A stretch of DNA of 34,731 bases from Terriglobia bacterium. Lineage in GTDB: Bacteria; Acidobacteriota; Terriglobia; UBA7540. Within the stretch, counting starts at the first letter, position 1, and every line of letters starts with the position of its first letter. The DNA lies in contig JAIQEZ010000046.1 in assembly GCA_020073545.1 (NCBI GenBank), positions 1 through 34,731 on the forward strand. The letters run 5' to 3'. Shown in pieces: positions 17,217 through 25,125 of the stretch. The notes under the pieces are model-generated. The model had not been told where the DNA came from. It did not search any database and worked only from the letters and a program-made list of their open reading frames with translations. A program made the translations under genes and the position numbers.

Positions 17217-17231
17217 GTCCGCTTTTGGGAC
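17217..17231. promoter_or_regulatory. Dyad upstream of a sigma-54 promoter (enhancer candidate)
   Basis: GTCC-GCTTTTG-GGAC, a dyad with perfect 4-bp arms in the context CTGTCCGCTTTTGGGACGG, lies about 75 bases upstream of the -12 element. NtrC-type regulators bind such dyads 70-150 bases upstream of the promoter. A related T-rich dyad is seen upstream of the adaptor gene. Confidence 0.35.
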
Positions 17232-17344
17232 GGGGGCGTTCGGGAGCGAGACGTCCAATGGCGTATTTTAGTCCTGACTGTGGAAGGGTGGTGAAGGCTT
17301 TGCCCTTGCGACTTATCCGCATTTCCTGTCGACGAGCCAGATCC

Positions 17345-18718
17345 TCACAACGGCAAGCGCAGCCGCGCCTCGCATCCGGGGCGATCCTTCCGGTTTTCTA
17401 ACGTAAGGCTCCCGCCGTGGGCTTCCGCGATTTGCCGGCTCAACACCAGTCCAATTCCGGAACCCGTGGGCTTGGTCGTGAAGAAGGGGACAAAGAGGTT
17501 GGAAGTGTTCGACAGCCCTGGACCCTCGTCCTGGATGCGAACCTCCCACTGACCGCCAAGGCGAGTCCAGCCCACGCGAACTCCTCCCCCCGTTTCGAGC
17601 GCCGCATCCACTGCGTTGCGGAGCAAGTTGATAAGGAGCTGCTCCACCTGGTCGGGGTCCGCGTGCACGGTCAGTTCGGGGCCGGGGACCAGAGTGATCC
17701 CCGTTCGCCGTTCGAGTCCGACGACTCGACGCACCAGCGCGCCCGCTTCCACCGGCTGCAGTTTCGGGGTCGGCAGACGAGCGAGCCGGGCATAAGCTTC
17801 CATGAAGCGGCTCAACGCCGCCGCACGCGCCTCGATCACCTCCAGGCCGCGACGCATGTCGTCTTCCCAGTCTGCAGGCCGGGGCTGGCGGGCCAGCATA
17901 CTTTCCAGCGTATCGGCCATGGACTTGATGGGAGCTAGAGAATTATTGAGCTCGTGGCCGAGCACGCGGATCAGTCGCTGCCACGCCTGTCGCTCTTCTT
18001 CGCGCAAGGGACGGCTCAAGTCCGCCAAGACCACGAGCTGATGAGGTTTCCCACTCTCCCGGAAGGTGCTGCGGCGCATGCCCCAGCGTCCTGCTCCGCC
18101 CGGAAAGGAGATCGTCAGGGTCCGAGCGGGCTCTCCTTCCAGGCAATCCGCCAATCCCAGTTCCGCCGCGGTCCGTCCCAGAACGCGCTCGCTGGGTTGA
18201 CCCAAAAGCCGCTCACCCGCGCGATTCATCAGGCGCAGAACCTGCTCGCTATCGAAGGTGAAGACGGCGACGTCGATTTCCTCCATTACCTTGCGCAATA
18301 AGGCAGTCGCTTCCAGCGCTCCCAGCCGGCGTCCGCGTAGCGCCTCGCCTAGAGCGTTCACTTCCAGCATCACTTCTCCCAGCGCGTCATCGGAGCGCGC
18401 GCCGCGAGCGCGAATGGAGTAATCCTCTTCGCGCAAAGCCGCCAGAAGATTGGAAAGCGTCTGGAGGGGATAAACCAGGCGAGAACGGAGGGAAAACGCC
18501 GCGCCGAGCCAAAACACCACCAAGCATGCCGTCAGCGTCCAACGCGTTCGGGTCGTGTAGTCCCCTAACCACAGGAGAAGGACCGACACCAGCACGGCGG
18601 GCAGGCCCGCGAACAAGGCACAGGACAGGAGCCGGACTTCGAAGCGCGTCCGGCGACTGCGACGAGGGGAGCGCCGTGGAGTGGACCTGCTGCTGGTCAC
18701 TACAGGATCATCAGCCAT
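17345..18718 (-). CDS. Sensor histidine kinase (NtrY-like)
   Basis: A 457-residue membrane sensor kinase, the partner of the NtrC-type regulator whose gene lies just upstream. After a basic N-terminus come two membrane helices (about 33-51 and 60-78) with almost no periplasmic loop, a HAMP-like linker (80-130), a PAS domain (about 140-235), the H-box with phospho-acceptor His255 (VLGHELNNSLAPIKS), and a HATPase domain with LLINLLRNAVDAA (N-box), DEGPGL (G1) and GSGIGLVLSRQIAEAHGG (G2). The tiny loop suggests sensing within the membrane or cytoplasm. The HELNNSLAPI sequence is typical of NtrY-like kinases. Signal unknown; the neighbourhood suggests envelope or export stress. Confidence 0.94.
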   Translation of the reverse strand: MADDPVVTSSRSTPRRSPRRSRRTRFEVRLLSCALFAGLPAVLVSVLLLWLGDYTTRTRWTLTACLVVFWLGAAFSLRSRLVYPLQTLSNLLAALREEDYSIRARGARSDDALGEVMLEVNALGEALRGRRLGALEATALLRKVMEEIDVAVFTFDSEQVLRLMNRAGERLLGQPSERVLGRTAAELGLADCLEGEPARTLTISFPGGAGRWGMRRSTFRESGKPHQLVVLADLSRPLREEERQAWQRLIRVLGHELNNSLAPIKSMADTLESMLARQPRPADWEDDMRRGLEVIEARAAALSRFMEAYARLARLPTPKLQPVEAGALVRRVVGLERRTGITLVPGPELTVHADPDQVEQLLINLLRNAVDAALETGGGVRVGWTRLGGQWEVRIQDEGPGLSNTSNLFVPFFTTKPTGSGIGLVLSRQIAEAHGGSLTLENRKDRPGCEARLRLPL

Positions 18719-18728
18719 CCGGTTTTCA

Positions 18729-18890
18729 CCCCGATCCCGAAGCGGGAACCTGCATTGGGGTCTTACACCCAGCGTTTCTAAAAAGGTCCGAGCGTGTCGC
18801 GCCGAACAGCTTCAGCATGAGGGGGATGGGGTATTCATAACATAACCAACGAATTACACGGGATTCGGACCCGCGACCTCGGGATCGGGG
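18729..18890. repeat. Inverted repeat with a tRNA T-arm-like end
   Basis: The gap between regulator and kinase is bounded by a perfect 12-bp inverted repeat, CCCCGATCCCGA (18729-18740) and TCGGGATCGGGG (18879-18890), with further partial matches inside. Next to the right arm, the minus strand reads GCGGGTCCGAATCCCGT (18874-18858), which has the stem-loop and sequence of a tRNA T-arm. No anticodon arm, acceptor or CCA can be completed, so it is a tRNA-like fragment and not a tRNA gene. Confidence 0.5.
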
Positions 18891-18891
18891 T

Positions 18892-20256
18892 TCACAAACT
18901 GTATTTCTTGAGCCGGCGATAGAGTGCACTTCGGCTCAGCCCCAGAGCCTCCGCCGCCGCACTCACGTTCCCCTCGTATCGAGCCAGGGCTTTCTTGATC
19001 AGGAGACATTCTACGTCTTCCAGGCTCATCTCTTCGAGGCGGCCAACCCCCTCGCGTCCCGCCCGCAAGCCCAGGTCGCTGGAACGCACCGCGTCGCCTT
19101 GCGCCATCAGGACGGCGCGTTCCACGGCGTGTTCCAATTCGCGAACATTGCCGGGCCAGGAATAATCCAGCAAAGTCTGCATCGCCGCGCTCTCGAAGCC
19201 GACCAGGTGCTTTCGGTAGCGCTGCGAGAACTGGCGGAGGAAATAGTTCGCCAGCAGCGGCAGGTCTTCGCGCCGCTCCCGCAGAGCTGGCAGACGAATC
19301 TCGATGGTATTCAGCCGGAAGAGGAGGTCCTCCCGGAATCGCCCGGCCTGGATCTCCTGGGAGACGTCGGCATTGGTCGCCGACAAAACGCGCACATCCA
19401 CGCGCCGCGTTTTCGAAGACCCCACGCGCTCCAGTTCACCGGTTTCGAGAACCCGCAGGAGCTTGGCTTGCAGATTCGGCGGGACGTTGGCAATCTCGTC
19501 GAGGAAGAGGGTTCCTCCCTCGGCAAGTTCGAACCGGCCCACCCGATCCGTCTTGGCATCGGTGAAGGCGCCCTTGACGTGGCCGAACAACTCACTTTCG
19601 AAGACCCCTTCGGAAAGCCCGCCGGCATTCACCGTGACCATGGGCCGCGAGGCGCGTTCCGAGAGGGCGTGGAGACTTCGCGCCACTACTTCCTTGCCCG
19701 TCCCATGTTCGCCCGTAATCAACACATTCGCATCGGAGGGACCGACGCGCGCGAGCAAGTCCAGCACGGGTCGCATGGCCGGCGATTCCGCGATCAGGGT
19801 GGGCCGGCCTTCTGCCCGCAGAAGGCGATTTTCTGCCTCCAGGCGCTGCCCCTCCCGCAGCGCGTGGCTCAACTCGATCTGTGTGCGGACTATCGCCAGG
19901 AGACGGGCATTGTCCCAGGGTTTCTGGACGAAATCCCGGGCGCCCCGCCGCATCGCCTCGACGGCGAGACTCACGCTCCCCCAGGCGGTCATGACCACCA
20001 CGGGAAGTGTGCTGTCCATCGCCTGCAAGCGCGAGAGGATATCCAAACCCTCCTGGCCGGAGGTGGTGTCGCGCGCGAAGTTGAGGTCCGTAAGGACCAA
20101 GTCAAAGTCCTTGGACTCCACGGCCGTCATGATGCCCCCGGGTGAGGTGGCGGATTCCGTTTGATAGCCCTCCGCCTTCAGCAGCAAACGAAGGGCTTCC
20201 AGGACGTCCGCCTGGTCGTCAGCGATCAGGATTCTTTTGCTCTGAGAGGTGTTCAT
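18892..20256 (-). CDS. NtrC-type sigma-54-dependent response regulator
   Basis: A 454-residue activator. The receiver domain (1-120) has acidic residues DD13-14, phospho-acceptor Asp57 (LVLTDLNF) with an extended loop (ARDTTSGQEGL), Thr in VVMTAWGS and Lys in VQKPW. The AAA+ domain (about 150-370) has Walker A GEHGTGKE, Walker B GGTLFLDE and the sigma-54 contact loop in the variant form GAFTDA instead of GAFTGA. A Fis-type HTH closes the protein (NVSAAAEALGLSRSALYRRLKKY). The loop Thr, most important for sigma-54 contact, is kept. Its own upstream region carries a sigma-54-type promoter, suggesting autoregulation. The likely targets are the adaptor, itself and the last permease. Confidence 0.95.
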   Translation of the reverse strand: MNTSQSKRILIADDQADVLEALRLLLKAEGYQTESATSPGGIMTAVESKDFDLVLTDLNFARDTTSGQEGLDILSRLQAMDSTLPVVVMTAWGSVSLAVEAMRRGARDFVQKPWDNARLLAIVRTQIELSHALREGQRLEAENRLLRAEGRPTLIAESPAMRPVLDLLARVGPSDANVLITGEHGTGKEVVARSLHALSERASRPMVTVNAGGLSEGVFESELFGHVKGAFTDAKTDRVGRFELAEGGTLFLDEIANVPPNLQAKLLRVLETGELERVGSSKTRRVDVRVLSATNADVSQEIQAGRFREDLLFRLNTIEIRLPALRERREDLPLLANYFLRQFSQRYRKHLVGFESAAMQTLLDYSWPGNVRELEHAVERAVLMAQGDAVRSSDLGLRAGREGVGRLEEMSLEDVECLLIKKALARYEGNVSAAAEALGLSRSALYRRLKKYSL

Positions 20257-20280
20257 GTTCGCTTGGGCCGGACTCCATCA

Positions 20281-20297
20281 TAGCGCGGTTCTTGCCA
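20281..20297 (-). promoter_or_regulatory. Sigma-54-type promoter of the regulator gene
   Basis: The minus strand reads TGGCAAGAACCGCGCTA, GG-N10-GC with TGGCA matching the -24 box. The predicted transcript would begin near 20271, about 15 bases before the ATG of the NtrC-type regulator. Confidence 0.5.
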
Positions 20298-20305
20298 AGT
20301 GTTAG

Positions 20306-20452
20306 GTGAATGAAGAATCGAGTGATCCGGTGGTCTGGTGATCGGGCGAACAAAAAGCATATTTCACAGCGCTGGTTTTCTGTTCGCCCGATCATCGGAT
20401 CTCCCGATCACCAGATGACTCAATGGCCCGATGATTCAATCACTCAATGATT
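20306..20452. repeat. Inverted arrays of 8-bp repeats
   Basis: Left arm: about six 8-bp units (20306-20353) such as AGTGATCC, GGTGGTCT, GGTGATCG. Right arm: nine units in the opposite orientation (20381-20452) such as CGATCATC, CGATCACC, CGATGATT, CAATCACT. The arms are partly complementary around a centre of about 27 bases. The right arm ends exactly at the stop codon of the upstream ATPase gene. Confidence 0.75.
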
Positions 20453-21117
20453 CAGTTCCCCGCGATCCACCCGTCCTGCAGCTTGATGATGCGGTGACCG
20501 TAAGCGGCGTTCGCCTCCGAGTGGGTCACCTGGACGATGGTGGTCCCTTCGTTGTTCAGCTTCTTGAACAACTCCATGATCTCTTTTCCCTGGCCCGAAT
20601 GCAGATTGCCCGTGGGCTCATCGGCAAGAATCAGCTTGGGGCTGGCGATCACGGCGCGTGCCACGGCGACCAACTGTTGCTGCCCGCCGGAAAGCTGGCT
20701 GGGAAATAGATCCTTCTTGCCGACGATCTGAAACCTGTCGAGGGTATCGGCGACCAAAGCCTTCCTCTCAGCGAGTTTCACGTCACGATAGGAAAGAGGA
20801 ATATCCAGATTCTCCGCAACCGTCAGGTTGTCCAGCAGGTGATATTGCTGAAAGACAAAACCGACGTAGCGCTTGTTCAGTTCCATGCGTCTCTTGGGAT
20901 CGAGCTTGTGGACAGGCTGTTCGAAGAAGAAGAATTCTCCCTCCCAACCGGCATCGAGCATTCCCAAGATGCTGAGCAGCGTTGACTTACCCGCCCCCGA
21001 CGGCCCCATGATGGTTACGAATTCACCCTCCGGGATGTCCAAAGCGATACGCCGCAGCACGTAATAGCGGCCTCCCGCCAAGGGATAGTACCGGTCTAGA
21101 TTGTGTAGTTTGATCAT
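20452..21117 (-). CDS. ABC transporter ATP-binding protein (MacB/LolD type)
   Basis: A 221-residue stand-alone ATPase: Walker [10 protein letters not shown] (38-46), Q-loop VFQQYHLL, signature LSGGQQQ, Walker B LILADEPT, and a terminal switch His in VTHSE. It is expected to power one or more of the neighbouring ADOP permeases, which lack their own ATPase. The ATG has an AGGGA 7 bases upstream. It lies between a permease gene and the regulator, in the same direction. It is not a close copy of the second ATPase in this cluster; for example it lacks that protein's 26-residue polar N-terminal extension. Confidence 0.94.
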   Translation of the reverse strand: MIKLHNLDRYYPLAGGRYYVLRRIALDIPEGEFVTIMGPSGAGKSTLLSILGMLDAGWEGEFFFFEQPVHKLDPKRRMELNKRYVGFVFQQYHLLDNLTVAENLDIPLSYRDVKLAERKALVADTLDRFQIVGKKDLFPSQLSGGQQQLVAVARAVIASPKLILADEPTGNLHSGQGKEIMELFKKLNNEGTTIVQVTHSEANAAYGHRIIKLQDGWIAGN

Positions 21118-21132
21118 AGCGTTGTCCCTAAA

Positions 21133-21223
21133 TTGGGCGATTGAGTGATTTGGCGATTGAGTGATTGAGAATCGCCAAGATTTTGGGCAATCGCTCGATC
21201 ACACAATCACCGGATCACCCGAT
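21133..21223. repeat. Inverted arrays of 8-bp repeats
   Basis: Left arm (21133-21172): five units, TTGGGCGA, TTGAGTGA, TTTGGCGA, TTGAGTGA, TTGAGAAT. Right arm (21184-21223): TGGGCAAT, CGCTCGAT, CACACAAT, CACCGGAT, CACCCGAT. The arms oppose each other around an 11-base centre and sit between the permease stop and the ATPase start. Confidence 0.75.
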
Positions 21224-21227
21224 TACG

Positions 21228-23618
21228 TCATTCGTATCTGAGCGCCACCATGGGATCGACCTTCGCCGCCCGGCGCGCGGGGAAGTAAATGGACAAGGCT
21301 GCCACAAGCCCGAGCAGACAGACCGATGCAATGAAGACCAACGGGTCGTGTGCCTTGACTTCAAATAGCTGGCTCTCAAGGAGGCGCGCCAATGCGAGCG
21401 CGGCGGCCAACCCGACCACGATGCCTATGATTGACGGTTTCATCCCTCCTATTAGAACCAGTCGCATGATGTCACGGCGTTGCGCCCCAAGAGCGGTGCA
21501 AATGCAGAGCTCGCGGGTTCGCTGACCAATCGCGCAGGACATCATGCCGTAGATACCGACGCTCGCGAGGCTTATTGCGACCGTGGCAAACAAGCCCAAT
21601 AGGATCAGCGTCGTGCGTCTAGGTGCCAGCGAGTTGCGGACGGCCTGTTCGAGCGTTCGAACGTTGGCGATGGGTTGATCGGGATCGGCTTCGAGGATGG
21701 TTTTCCTTACCGCCTTAACGAGAGCTAACGCCGGTTGCGCAGTTCGAATGATCATGCTCGTTGACATGGGGGAGTAGGATTGAGGACCATAAACTGTCGG
21801 ACGTGGGTCACGGTCCAGGAAGAATTGACGGACTGGGGCGACAATTCCCACGATTTCCCAGGACTCATCCAGAAAACTCAGATGCTGACCGATGGGATCC
21901 TCGTCGGGATAAAGGTCGCGTACGACACTTTCATCGACCACAAGCACTCGAGACGCCTTCGCGTGGTTATCCGATTCACTGATGGCACGCCCGCGCAGAA
22001 GCGGCATCCCCATCGCTGAAAAATAGTCGCCACTCACAAAGTTGCAGGCAACAATATAGTCCGTACGCGGAGGCTTATCCGCCCGGCCTGCGAACTCAGT
22101 CCGTCCATCATTGCTAAGCGGCAATGCAGAAGTGGCACCCACGGATTCAACGCCAGGCAGAGCAGCGACACGCGCATTCAGGTCCTTGATGAACCGCAGC
22201 CGGTCCTCACCCTTGGGGTACTTGGCGTCAGGAAATGACAGATCGAACGCCAACGTTTGCCTCGGATTGAAACCGGGATTCGTCTCAAGCAACAAAACGA
22301 AGCTGCGCAGAAACAAACCCACCCCAACAAGCAACATCAGTGTGAACGCGAATTCTGATACCACCAGGAATGACTGTGATCGCCTCTTTGACCTAGACGC
22401 CGATGCCCGTTCGGTTTCCTTCAGGGCGTGATTCAAATCTGGTTTACTCGTGCGCCATGCTGGGAGGATTCCAAACAGAAGTCCGCAGCCACAGGCGACA
22501 CCGATCGAAAACACAAGGACGTTGATGTCCAACTTGGGTTGCAGAACCTGGGGAAGCAGGCCGGCAAACATGCTGGTCAGCAGTTTGACACCGAATAGGG
22601 CAAACAGCAGACCCACCGCGCATCCCGCCACGGCGAGAAGGAGACTCTCGACGAGTATTTGACGGACAATCCGCCATGAGTCGGCACCGAGAGCAGCGCG
22701 AATGGCCATTTCTCTGGATCGGGCGTTACCACGAGCCAGCAGCAGATTGGAGACATTCGCGCAGGCGATCAACAATACCAATGCCACGGCCCCCAACAAA
22801 ACGACGAGGATCGGACGGGTGTCCCCTGCGTAAACCTCCTGCATGGGGACAACCGCGACGCTCCAGTCTGTCTTGAACGACGGATATTCCGCTGTAAGTC
22901 GCTGTTTGATTCCCCGCAGTTCCGCCTGCACCTCGGATACAGTGACGCCCGGCAAAACGCGCCCTATCACTTGCCTCCAGTGACCGGCGCGCTCCCAATT
23001 CGCTCCGGCAGCATCAATAACATCAGGCACCAGAAACATGGCATCGTCCTGCAAAAGAACGTTGGGAGGAAGCACACCGATAACTGTATAGGGAATCTGG
23101 TCGAGTGAGACGGTCCTGGCGACAACGCCCGCGTCTCCGCCGAAGCGACCCTGCCACAATTGGTGCGTCAATACGATGACACGATTGTTGCCGCCCACAG
23201 CATCTTCCCCAGCAACAAAGCCGCGACCGACGGTCGGAGTGACACCCAGAGCCGAAAGAAATTCAGAGGAGACCTTCAAACCGGAGACGCGTTCCGGCAT
23301 TCTACCTCCGGTGAGATTCAAACGCGTCTCTTCATAGACGGCGAGATGGGCAAATTTGGAGCTCTGTCCATGCCAGTCTTTGAAGGCGCCTCCGGAGACC
23401 GAATTACGGTCGAAACCCGGCAGGGTTTCATATATCCGCACAAGCTGTTGCGAATCAGGATAGGGCAGCGGCTTAATCAGAACTGAATTGACCACGCTGA
23501 AGATCGCCGTGTTAGCCCCGATGCCCAGCGCCAAGGTAATAATCGCCACGGCCGTGAAGCCGGGATTCTTGGCCAGCATCCGTAGGCCGTATTTGATGTC
23601 CTGGAACAGAGCACTCAT
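21228..23618 (-). CDS. ADOP-type ABC permease
   Basis: A 796-residue duplicated MacB-like permease. It starts [28 protein letters not shown], the N-terminus nearly shared with two other copies here, followed by a first membrane helix, a periplasmic MacB core, three FtsX helices (the first around VLLIACANVSNLLLARGNARSREMAIR), a second core (NPGFNPRQTLAFDLSF) and a final FtsX block ending [23 protein letters not shown] six bases before the ATG at 23618 supports this start; an upstream GTG/CTG-type extension is not needed. It lies between the two ATPase genes. Cargo unknown. Confidence 0.93.
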   Translation of the reverse strand: MSALFQDIKYGLRMLAKNPGFTAVAIITLALGIGANTAIFSVVNSVLIKPLPYPDSQQLVRIYETLPGFDRNSVSGGAFKDWHGQSSKFAHLAVYEETRLNLTGGRMPERVSGLKVSSEFLSALGVTPTVGRGFVAGEDAVGGNNRVIVLTHQLWQGRFGGDAGVVARTVSLDQIPYTVIGVLPPNVLLQDDAMFLVPDVIDAAGANWERAGHWRQVIGRVLPGVTVSEVQAELRGIKQRLTAEYPSFKTDWSVAVVPMQEVYAGDTRPILVVLLGAVALVLLIACANVSNLLLARGNARSREMAIRAALGADSWRIVRQILVESLLLAVAGCAVGLLFALFGVKLLTSMFAGLLPQVLQPKLDINVLVFSIGVACGCGLLFGILPAWRTSKPDLNHALKETERASASRSKRRSQSFLVVSEFAFTLMLLVGVGLFLRSFVLLLETNPGFNPRQTLAFDLSFPDAKYPKGEDRLRFIKDLNARVAALPGVESVGATSALPLSNDGRTEFAGRADKPPRTDYIVACNFVSGDYFSAMGMPLLRGRAISESDNHAKASRVLVVDESVVRDLYPDEDPIGQHLSFLDESWEIVGIVAPVRQFFLDRDPRPTVYGPQSYSPMSTSMIIRTAQPALALVKAVRKTILEADPDQPIANVRTLEQAVRNSLAPRRTTLILLGLFATVAISLASVGIYGMMSCAIGQRTRELCICTALGAQRRDIMRLVLIGGMKPSIIGIVVGLAAALALARLLESQLFEVKAHDPLVFIASVCLLGLVAALSIYFPARRAAKVDPMVALRYE

Positions 23619-23645
23619 TCGTATCCTCGGCTTTGAGCACCGAAC

Positions 23646-23827
23646 TTTCAGCACTCAGCAATCAGCGTTCAGCTTTCAGCTACTGCCCCAACCACCCCGC
23701 CTCCGATTTCTGGAGTCCGATGGACTCCATCGGAGTCCAGCAATCGGACCTGCGGGCTCCCCTCCCGCCGCGGCGGGAGGGGACTCAGGGGTGGTGCTGA
23801 CCGCTGATGGCTGATTGCTGAGAGCTG
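23646..23827. repeat. Structured intergenic element, copy 1
   Basis: Five tandem 7-bp units NNTCAGC (23646-23680) at the left and about four NN-shifted inverse units GCTGANN (23796-23827) at the right. Inside are CCAACCACCCC, facing GGGGTGGTG, and two perfect hairpins: TGGACTCC-ATC-GGAGTCCA and CCCCTCCCGCCGCGGCGGGAGGGG. Two homologous copies precede other permease genes here (27590-27756 and 30219-30389). Confidence 0.8.
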
Positions 23828-23835
23828 GACCCCTG

Positions 23836-23872
23836 CTCACCCGATCACTGGGTCTGCCGATCATCCGATTCC

Positions 23873-23875
<3 letters not shown>
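23836..23875. repeat. Single array of 8-bp repeats
   Basis: Five 8-bp units in one orientation (CTCACCCG, ATCACTGG, GTCTGCCG, ATCATCCG, ATTCCTCA), ending in the stop codon of the ATPase gene. No opposite arm is present, so this looks like half of the inverted form seen elsewhere in the cluster. Confidence 0.55.
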
Positions 23876-24622
<747 letters not shown>

Positions 24623-24644
24623 AATGTTCTCCTCAGTTCAAGTC

Positions 24645-24672
24645 GCTAGTGGTTGGTGGTCAGTGGCTAGAG
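24645..24672. repeat. 7-bp array, left flank of four-helix gene
   Basis: Four tandem 7-bp units: GCTAGTG, GTTGGTG, GTCAGTG, GCTAGAG. In the sense of the enclosed gene they supply its last codons and stop. They are inverse to the array at 25078-25119. Confidence 0.7.
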
Positions 24673-25049
24673 GCCACCCGCACCACCACCCTTCGGCGCA
24701 AGGACCCGAGCATCTTCTGCAGCTCGACGATCATTGCGGCACTCTGGTGTGCCGAGGAGTGTTGGCAGTATCCCAACTCGACCGCAAGCGTTAGCTGCGT
24801 GTCCAGTTCCGCCAACGAGCCCTCGGCATGAGACGGAAATTGAACGAATTCTTTTCTCCCTTGCCGTGCCTGGCCCTCGGGAATATCGGACGGGACCGAA
24901 ACGGCGGCTCGCCGCATCTGGGCAATCAAGCCGAACTTTTCATCATCGGGGAAGGCACGCGTCATAAAGTAGACCTGCTTCGCCAAGGCCATATCCTTTT
25001 GCCATACTAGGAGATCCCGGTAGCTCTTGATCCCACCTTCTCCACTCAC
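24660..25049 (-). CDS. Four-helix-bundle protein (S23 / 23S rRNA intervening-sequence protein family)
   Basis: A 129-residue protein with the family's characteristic order: IKSYRDLLVWQKDMALAKQVY, FPDDEKFGLIAQMRRAAVSVPSDIPEG and KEFVQFPSHAEGSLAELDTQL, then a last helix with LGY. The bundle is encoded in rRNA intervening sequences and also found widely as a free gene. FPSHAEGS and SDIPEG depart from the usual FLSIARGS and SNIAEG. The GTG start has a GGAG seven bases upstream. The gene is inserted between ATPase and permease genes, and 7-bp arrays flank it on both sides. The last codons and the stop fall inside the left array. Molecular role unknown. Confidence 0.88.
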   Translation of the reverse strand: MSGEGGIKSYRDLLVWQKDMALAKQVYFMTRAFPDDEKFGLIAQMRRAAVSVPSDIPEGQARQGRKEFVQFPSHAEGSLAELDTQLTLAVELGYCQHSSAHQSAAMIVELQKMLGSLRRRVVVRVASSH

Positions 25050-25077
25050 AGCGGTTCTCCAGAAACTGCGCGCTGTT

Positions 25078-25119
25078 GCTACCCGCTACCCACTGGGTAC
25101 TAGCCACTAACCACTAACC
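25078..25119. repeat. 7-bp array, right flank of four-helix gene
   Basis: Six tandem 7-bp units: GCTACCC, GCTACCC, ACTGGGT, ACTAGCC, ACTAACC, ACTAACC. They are opposite in orientation to those at 24645-24672 and upstream of the four-helix gene on its own strand. The array ends six bases before the stop codon of the neighbouring permease gene. Confidence 0.75.
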
Positions 25120-25125
25120 AGTGCT

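Noticed and set aside
18851-18890. Complete tRNA gene on the minus strand
   Set aside because: Only a T-arm-like part can be drawn; the upstream bases are the 3' end of the regulator gene and no acceptor or anticodon stem pairs.
24660-25049. Accessory (Avd-like) gene of a diversity-generating retroelement
   Set aside because: The four-helix fold is shared, but there is no reverse transcriptase and no template/variable repeat pair in the window.
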